Below are positions 1-4,499 of a stretch of 8,786 bases of DNA, in pieces (the stretch's first letter is position 1; every line of letters starts with the position of its first letter). A model generated the notes under the pieces. The model searched no databases and was not told the DNA's origin. It saw nothing but the letters and a program-made list of their open reading frames with translations. Source of the stretch: Planctomycetota bacterium (GTDB taxonomy: Bacteria; Planctomycetota; UBA8108; UBA1146); assembly GCA_002691835.1 (NCBI GenBank), contig NZJA01000107.1, positions 2,226 to 11,011 of the forward strand, read 5' to 3'. Position numbers and translations under genes: made by a program.

Positions 1-741
1 ACCGGCGAAGAAGAATCATCGACTCGGGAAGGGGACGATGATCCTCCCGTTTTCCCGAAAGCATATCTGACAGGTTTGGTGGTCCTTGAGAATCTCTCGG
101 ATGAGGTGATCCAGTTTGGGACCAATGACCGGACAGAAGATGTTCTTGGTCAAGTCGTATGGAGTGTGAAGGACGTCTATCTGGATGGAACGGAACGAAC
201 CACCTCAGACACAAGGGTGATTCGACTGGATGGCGGTTTTCGAGTGGAGCCTGGGGAAAGTCGTGGAATCCCTGTGCAGTTGCCGATTCCTGTTGCCCGT
301 TCGAGGCCGGTTCTCCAGCAGTGGGTGGTGACGGGCAGTACCCGTCCCTTACGGATCTCCACTCCCAATGGTGAAATCACCCGTGGATTGCCTTGGATTG
401 AGGAGCGAGGTCGCTTTATCGCACCTGAGATTGAGCTGGGAACCCAGTCTCCCCGAGAAGCGCTGAAAGTGGCGGCGGTCGGCGGAGACCTCGCGAATAT
501 GGTTCTCGCCCGACATCGGTGGCTTGAGCGTCGTCGTGAGGTTCAGGCGAAACCAGATCTGACCGATCCACTGATCGATGAGATGGTCTCGCTTCTGGGG
601 ACTCATGAGGGCAAACTTGATCGCCTCATCGTGAGAATTCTCGAAGAGGTCACAGGGCTGGTCATGGAAAGATCAGCACGGGTATGGAAGATTTGGGGAC
701 TGACCCGAGAAGTTCGACGGGGCAGCAGCGAGGGGAGATAA
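1..741 (+). CDS. Unrecognised protein, 3' part of gene (5' end outside window)
   Basis: The frame is open from base 1 to the TAA at 739-741, giving 246 residues. A TTG at 76 could be read as a start, but the frame has no stop before it, so the gene very probably begins upstream of the window. I do not recognise the family. The first 25 visible residues are acidic and polar (Gly-Glu-Glu-Glu and Gly-Asp-Asp-Asp stretches), like a linker. The next ~100 residues alternate hydrophobic and polar positions, with several Trp and a 'VEPGESRGIPVQLPIP' segment, which suggests a beta-sandwich domain. The last ~100 residues look helical and end in an Arg-rich tail. No catalytic motif, signal peptide or membrane segment is visible in this part. 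The stop codon is one base before tyrS, so the two are probably co-transcribed, but this does not reveal the function. I am fairly sure it is coding because of its length and its tight junction with tyrS. Confidence 0.7.
   Translation, partial: TGEEESSTREGDDDPPVFPKAYLTGLVVLENLSDEVIQFGTNDRTEDVLGQVVWSVKDVYLDGTERTTSDTRVIRLDGGFRVEPGESRGIPVQLPIPVARSRPVLQQWVVTGSTRPLRISTPNGEITRGLPWIEERGRFIAPEIELGTQSPREALKVAAVGGDLANMVLARHRWLERRREVQAKPDLTDPLIDEMVSLLGTHEGKLDRLIVRILEEVTGLVMERSARVWKIWGLTREVRRGSSEGR
731..737 (+). promoter_or_regulatory. Ribosome binding site of tyrS
   Basis: AGGGGAG lies five bases before the ATG at 743, inside the last codons of the upstream gene. It supports ATG 743 as the tyrS start and suggests that the two genes share one message. 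Confidence 0.7.
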
Positions 742-742
742 A

Positions 743-1951
743 ATGGATTTCGTTGCTGATGAGTCCTTCAATGAAGTGATCCGTGGAGCAGTGACTATCG
801 ACACCGGGGAAGAGCTGCAGAAAAAATGGCAGAAGTCTCGAGATCGCCAGCAACCCCTGCGGATCAAGCTGGGTGTCGATCCTACCAATCCTCAATTACA
901 TGTAGGCCATGCTGTCCCCCTGAGAAAGATGCGTCAGTTTCAAGATGCTGGCCATCAAGCCGTATTGATTATTGGCGATTACACTGCCTGCGTCGGTGAC
1001 CCCTCAGGTCGCGATAAAACTCGTCCGACCCTGACTCATGATCAAGTTCGTGAAAATGCTGAAACCTATCTGCAGCAGGCATGGAAAATTCTCGACAAAG
1101 ATCGCACTGAACTCTGCTGGAATGGCGACTGGTTCCGGGAAATGTCATTTCTCGAGGTGATCGCATTGTGTGGAAGAACCACCGTTGCCAGGCAGTTGGA
1201 ACGGGACGATTTTCAGAAACGATTTAGTGGGGGACTTCCCATCAATCTGCACGAATTTATCTATCCGCTCATGCAGGCATGGGATTCTGTGCAAGTGAAG
1301 GCGGATGTTGAGTTGGGTGGAACTGACCAGACGTTCAATCTGCTCCTTGGCCGTGATTTGATGCGGCAGGAGGGCTTGGAGGCCCAGGTTTGTATGACTC
1401 TTCCACTTCTCGTGGGAACTGACGGCAGTCGTAAAATGTCAAAAACGTATGGGAATTCCATCGGTATCAGCGACTCACCGGAAGATATTTTCGGTAAGAC
1501 CATGTCGATTCCTGACGAGGCTATGCGTGACTACTACACTCTCGGTACCGATTTGAGCTTGAGTGAAATCGAAGAAAAACTCGCTCTCAATCCGAGGGAA
1601 TGCAAAGGGTTCCTCGCAAGAACTCTCGTGCGTTTGTACCACGATGAGGAAGCTGCAGTCGGTGCAGAACAGCACTTCATTCAGGTCTTTTCTAAAGGTG
1701 GGGTGCCGGATGAGATCGAGTCGTTTGAAGTTTCGGGAGAGTTGCTCGACGATGGCGAAATCTGGATCGTCAAATTGGTTGTCGAGGCTGGTATGGCTTC
1801 CAGCAACAATGAAGCTCGCAGAACTGTTCAGGCGGGTGGAGTGAAAATCGACGATGTGCGAGTGGATGATGCGGACGCCAAAGTCAAAGTCTCCGACGGA
1901 ATGATTCTGAGAGTCGGAAAAAGGAAGTTTCGAAAGTTGTGTCTTGCGTAA
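743..1951 (+). CDS. tyrS: Tyrosyl-tRNA synthetase
   Basis: Class I aminoacyl-tRNA synthetase that charges tRNA-Tyr with tyrosine using ATP in the cytoplasm. The 402-residue length is normal for the family. The HIGH signature appears as HVGH at residues 53-56 and the KMSKS signature as KMSKT at 231-235. The tyrosine-site region shows 'GDYTACVGDPSGR' (78-90) and 'YPLMQAWDSVQVKADVELGG' followed by TDQ (174-196). That block and the spacing fit the TyrZ-like (type 2) branch better than the E. coli TyrS type. Residues ~340-400 form a C-terminal S4 RNA-binding domain ('EARRTVQAGGVKIDD'). ATG 743 is supported by the ribosome binding site at 731-737. The gene is complete, shows no frameshift and keeps both ATP-binding motifs. 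It converges with purN and ends 46 bases from the purN stop. No T-box leader is possible in the one-base gap before it; any regulation would come from upstream of the window. Confidence 0.97.
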   Translation: MDFVADESFNEVIRGAVTIDTGEELQKKWQKSRDRQQPLRIKLGVDPTNPQLHVGHAVPLRKMRQFQDAGHQAVLIIGDYTACVGDPSGRDKTRPTLTHDQVRENAETYLQQAWKILDKDRTELCWNGDWFREMSFLEVIALCGRTTVARQLERDDFQKRFSGGLPINLHEFIYPLMQAWDSVQVKADVELGGTDQTFNLLLGRDLMRQEGLEAQVCMTLPLLVGTDGSRKMSKTYGNSIGISDSPEDIFGKTMSIPDEAMRDYYTLGTDLSLSEIEEKLALNPRECKGFLARTLVRLYHDEEAAVGAEQHFIQVFSKGGVPDEIESFEVSGELLDDGEIWIVKLVVEAGMASSNNEARRTVQAGGVKIDDVRVDDADAKVKVSDGMILRVGKRKFRKLCLA

Positions 1952-1997
1952 ATCGACGAGATCGACTGTTGAAGCTTGACCCGATTCACTATTCCGT

Positions 1998-2636
1998 TCA
2001 GGAACTCAGTTCACCCTTGACTAATGCAGCCACCGCTTTTGGGAGTGCTGTTTTTTCTGCCGCAAAAACTCTCTGCGACAGACTGGCGACGTCGTCTTCT
2101 TCAAGAACTGGAACTTGCTCTTGGAGAATGATTGGGCCGCGATCGTATTCGTCATCGACGAAGTGAACAGTGCACCCGGATTCGGTCTCCCCAGCATCGA
2201 TCACTCGGCGATGAACTCGATCGCCGTAACAACCCTTGCCACCATGAAGCGGAAGCAGAGAGGGGTGAATGTTGATGACCCTATTTTTCCAACCCTGCGG
2301 AATCGACAGTTTACGGAGCCAGCCGCCGAGAATGGCATATTGGCACCCGGACTCTTCAAGTGCGCTGAAAATCGCAGGCGAGTCTTCGACCGTTTTGCAG
2401 GGGTGAATCTGATATGGGATTCCAGCGGCTACGGCTTTGTCGATACCACCGATCTCCGCTTTGCTGGCGATGACGAGCTGAACGGTGGCTGGAATTGACT
2501 GTTCCTGGATGGCGTGAAGCAGGTTTTCCAGAGTTCGCCCACCACCTGAAAGCAGAAACCCGATAGAGACCGGTTGGGTCTCTATCGGGTTCTTGTCTGA
2601 GTCGTTCCGAGTTGACATGTCGGGTTTAGAGATCAT
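1998..2636 (-). CDS. purN: Phosphoribosylglycinamide formyltransferase
   Basis: Transfers a formyl group from 10-formyl-tetrahydrofolate to glycinamide ribonucleotide, the third step of de novo purine synthesis. The 212-residue product shows the Rossmann-like N-terminus 'IGFLLSGGGRTLENLL' (25-40) and 'INIHPSLLP' (121-129). The catalytic residues known from E. coli PurN (Asn106, His108, Asp144) match Asn122, His124 and Asp165 here. 'LHGGKGCYG' replaces the shorter loop of the E. coli enzyme and resembles plant-type PurN. Family homology begins near residue 23, so the first ~22 residues are an extension. Two in-frame ATGs are possible, at 2636 and 2618. I prefer 2636 because it overlaps the clpP stop by 11 bases, as expected for translational coupling, but neither start has a clear Shine-Dalgarno sequence. 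A perfect 15-bp hairpin lies within the extension (2557-2591). It is the last gene of the minus-strand series and converges with tyrS. Confidence 0.95.
   Translation of the reverse strand: MISKPDMSTRNDSDKNPIETQPVSIGFLLSGGGRTLENLLHAIQEQSIPATVQLVIASKAEIGGIDKAVAAGIPYQIHPCKTVEDSPAIFSALEESGCQYAILGGWLRKLSIPQGWKNRVINIHPSLLPLHGGKGCYGDRVHRRVIDAGETESGCTVHFVDDEYDRGPIILQEQVPVLEEDDVASLSQRVFAAEKTALPKAVAALVKGELSS
2027..2056 (+). terminator. Possible weak intrinsic terminator for tyrS
   Basis: About 75 bases past the tyrS stop, CAGCCAC (2027-2033) can pair with GTGCTG (2045-2050) as six base pairs with one bulged C. An 11-base loop separates the arms and six T follow (2051-2056). The element lies antisense to the 3' end of purN. 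The stem is short and the loop large, so this is a weak candidate. I saw nothing better in the 46-base gap between the two convergent stop codons. Confidence 0.3.
2557..2591. repeat. Perfect 15-bp inverted repeat (hairpin) in 5' end of purN
   Basis: The left arm AACCCGATAGAGACC (2557-2571) and right arm GGTCTCTATCGGGTT (2577-2591) are exact reverse complements around the five-base loop GGTTG. In the minus-strand message the stem starts 34 bases after the clpP stop and 45 bases into purN. It encodes part of the poorly conserved leader just before the conserved PurN core. After the stem the message reads TCTGCTTTC, which is only moderately U-rich, so it is not a classical terminator. Possible roles are attenuation or polarity between clpP and purN, or protection of the upstream message. 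The function is unproven; the pairing itself is certain. Confidence 0.85.
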
Positions 2637-3246
2637 TCAGACTGGTCAGGATCTCACCGATCAATCCGTAATCACGGGCCTCTTCAGGTGACATCCAATA
2701 GTCTTTATTGGTGTGCTTCTCAACTTCTTCAACGCTCTTTCCGGTCTCACTGGCAATCAACTCGTTACAGCGGCGACGGAGTTTGAGGATTTCCTCAGCG
2801 GTGATCTCGATTTCAGAAGCTTTACCACGAACTCCGCTGGAAGGCTGGTGAATCATGATTCTGGAATTGGGGAGTGAGAATCTGCGCTCTTTCGGAGTCG
2901 ACAGGAGAATCACAGTTCCTGCAGAAGCATTCAGTCCGTTGGTAATGCAAAGCACTGGACTGCGAATGAACTTGATCGCATCGTAGATGGCGAAACCATC
3001 ATCAGCGGATCCACCAGGAGTATTGATGAACAAGCGAATGGGATCGTCATTCTGGGAATCGAGCCACAACAGTGCGGGTACGATTTTCTTGGTCAGCTTC
3101 GGCGAAACTTCTTCAGAGATGAAAAGCGTTCTTTGCTTTTCCATCAAATCCTTGAGGTAGTTTCCACCTCCTGAATCTTTTTTCTTTTCGTCCTTGTCTT
3201 CATTATTGGACAGTTCGGACGACAAGTACTCATTGGGATGAATCAT
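2626..3246 (-). CDS. clpP: ATP-dependent Clp protease proteolytic subunit (ClpP family)
   Basis: Serine peptidase whose family forms a two-ring barrel that degrades proteins fed by an AAA+ unfoldase such as ClpX. With the start at 3246 it has 206 residues, a normal ClpP length. The catalytic triad is visible: Ser108 in 'NGLNASAGT', His133 in 'RIMIHQPSSG' and Asp182 in 'NKDYWMSPEEA'. The oxyanion-type motif 'NTPGGSADDG' is at 75-84, and the C-terminus 'EEARDYGLIGEIL' is typical. The frame is open upstream to a TTG at 3306, but that start would overlap the PNP gene by 20 bases. ATG 3246 has GGAAAGGGG eight bases before it, so I chose it. Residues ~1-30 are unusual: a charged, Lys/Asp/Glu-rich stretch ending in GGG stands where the N-terminal gate segment normally is. 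'NASAG' also differs from the common 'AASMG'. No unfoldase gene is in view. This may be an accessory ClpP paralogue. Confidence 0.93.
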   Translation of the reverse strand: MIHPNEYLSSELSNNEDKDEKKKDSGGGNYLKDLMEKQRTLFISEEVSPKLTKKIVPALLWLDSQNDDPIRLFINTPGGSADDGFAIYDAIKFIRSPVLCITNGLNASAGTVILLSTPKERRFSLPNSRIMIHQPSSGVRGKASEIEITAEEILKLRRRCNELIASETGKSVEEVEKHTNKDYWMSPEEARDYGLIGEILTSLNDL

Positions 3247-3254
3247 CCTTTGGA

Positions 3255-3263
3255 CCCCTTTCC
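3255..3263 (-). promoter_or_regulatory. Ribosome binding site that decides the clpP start
   Basis: On the minus strand, GGAAAGGGG sits eight bases before the ATG at 3246, within the 40-base gap after the PNP stop. It favours the short 206-residue ClpP over the longer reading that would begin at the TTG at 3306. Confidence 0.6.
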
Positions 3264-3286
3264 GGGTTTTCAGTCTCTCGAACCCC

Positions 3287-4126
3287 TCATTGCAGGAACT
3301 GGACAACCAGTCGAGTCAGGAGGGGTTCGGCTCCTGCTGCGACTTCCAGAATCTCTTGTACGGAAACTTTCTTCAAGTCATCCGGGTCACAGAGATCGGT
3401 TACGACGGAAATTGCCGAGGCTCGAATCCCTTCGTGAGCACAGATGATGGCTTCTGGGACAGTGGACATTCCGACCACATCCGCCCCCAAACCCCTCAGC
3501 ATTCGGTATTCAGCCCGAGTTTCGAGGTTTGGGCCGGGAACGGCGACATAAACACCGCTGTGGGCACGGATTCCCGAAGATTTGGCCAGCTCGAGCCATT
3601 TATGGACCGATTCACGGCAATAGGGCTCGCTCATATCCGGGAATCGGGGGCCCCAATCGTCATGATTCATGCCTGTGAGAGGATTCGATCCCAAAAGATG
3701 AATGTGGTCATCGAGAATCAGGAGATCACCTTTTTCGAGATCCGCTGAGAGTCCTCCACAACAGTTGGAGATGATGGCCTGACGAACGCCGAGACGGGCT
3801 GCTACCCGCATGGGCATGACGATGTCCTCCATCGAGTAGCCCTCGTAGAGGTGGAAGCGACCCTGAAAGCAGATGACTCGGTGTTGGCCAATGTTCCCCA
3901 AGTGGAGCTGACCTTGATGGCCCGGAGCTGTTGAGAGGGGGAATCCAGGAATGGTTGAATAGTCGACGGTGGTGCGATCAGTGATTTCAGAGACCAGTCC
4001 GCCAAGACCGGTTCCCAGGATGATGACCGTATCCGGGGCATCGCCGGGATGAGCATTGGCGATCGCCTCTGCGGCGGTCTCAATGCGCAGTCGCTGTCTG
4101 TTTCCCTCTTCCTGAATCGTACCCAT
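3287..4126 (-). CDS. punA: Purine nucleoside phosphorylase, trimeric PNP/MTAP family
   Basis: Cleaves purine nucleosides with phosphate into free base and ribose-1-phosphate (purine salvage). The 279-residue length fits the trimeric family (human PNP 289, MTAP 283). Visible motifs are 'ILGTGLGGL' (36-44), 'PGHQG' (His70), 'QGRFHLYEGY' (Arg90, His92, Tyr94), 'NCCGGL' (121-126), 'DHIHLLGSNPLTG', 'GPNLETRAE' (Glu202) and 'GMSTVPE' (219-225). By eye these match the human PNP residues for phosphate, ribose and base, including Glu201. Two positions differ: Asp244 stands where human PNP has Asn243, and Val256 falls where it has His257. MTA phosphorylase carries Asp and Val at these places, so the usual label 'inosine/guanosine-specific' may be wrong here. 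The start ATG 4126 has a GAAGGG about 12 bases upstream, a rather long spacing. It lies 52 bases after yggU and 40 before clpP. The family is certain; the substrate is open. Confidence 0.93.
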   Translation of the reverse strand: MGTIQEEGNRQRLRIETAAEAIANAHPGDAPDTVIILGTGLGGLVSEITDRTTVDYSTIPGFPLSTAPGHQGQLHLGNIGQHRVICFQGRFHLYEGYSMEDIVMPMRVAARLGVRQAIISNCCGGLSADLEKGDLLILDDHIHLLGSNPLTGMNHDDWGPRFPDMSEPYCRESVHKWLELAKSSGIRAHSGVYVAVPGPNLETRAEYRMLRGLGADVVGMSTVPEAIICAHEGIRASAISVVTDLCDPDDLKKVSVQEILEVAAGAEPLLTRLVVQFLQ

Positions 4127-4178
4127 GGCGGTAACAGCCCTTCATCCTGAACTCGGGAAGGTCGGGTAGGGTTGACCT

Positions 4179-4499
4179 TCAAGATGTTTGATTTTTGATC
4201 CTGCCAAGGACTTCTGTCACTTGGTTCAGATTCATCCCTGAAATGAGGATAGTTTTGTTTCGGTGATGTTCTCCACGAATCAGTCGAACTTTCCCCTTTG
4301 AAAGGCCAAGGGTACCTGAAAGTACCCTTAAAAGGGTATTATTTGCCCGGCCCTTCTCCGGTGCAGTGGTCACCTTGATCACCAATGCACCTTGTCGAAA
4401 TCCTGTCAGTGCATTGATCGAGGATCCAGCGATGGCGCAGACTTCCAATTCGACTCCTTCAGTCGTTTCTCTCAACTTCAGAGGCTCTGGAAGTGTCAT
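4179..4499 (-). CDS. yggU: DUF167 / YggU family protein
   Basis: Small protein of 106 residues, within the usual range for the DUF167 (YggU) family, whose biochemical role is not established. The family pattern is clear: 'VELEVCAIAGSSINALTG' (16-33), 'GALVIKVTTAPEKGRANNTLLRVL' (37-60, matching the usual A-P-x-x-G-K-A-N motif) and 'RGEHHRNKTILISG' (75-88, the usual S-G-x-x-S-R-x-K position). No signal peptide, membrane segment or enzyme motif is visible. Its ATG overlaps the kinase stop as ATGA (4496-4499). A GAGG lies ten bases upstream, inside the kinase gene, so translation is probably coupled to the kinase. Whether it has any functional link to the kinase is unknown. Two alternative short hairpins are possible within its message near 4308-4338. 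Confidence 0.9.
   Translation of the reverse strand: MTLPEPLKLRETTEGVELEVCAIAGSSINALTGFRQGALVIKVTTAPEKGRANNTLLRVLSGTLGLSKGKVRLIRGEHHRNKTILISGMNLNQVTEVLGRIKNQTS

Noticed and set aside
2115..2498. 127-codon plus-strand open frame opposite purN
   Set aside because: It is an antisense shadow of conserved PurN sequence, with no family match and no ribosome binding site that I can defend.
3247..3306. 20-residue N-terminal extension of ClpP from a TTG start
   Set aside because: It would overlap the PNP gene by 20 bases and use a weak start codon, while ATG 3246 has a good ribosome binding site and gives a normal length.
3290..3748. 152-codon plus-strand open frame antisense to the PNP gene
   Set aside because: It lies wholly opposite a well-conserved PNP coding region and shows no protein-like pattern of its own.
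4158..4179. AAGGTC/GACCTT inverted repeat in the yggU-PNP gap as a terminator
   Set aside because: The stem is only six base pairs with a ten-base loop, and no T-run follows in either direction. It is likely chance.
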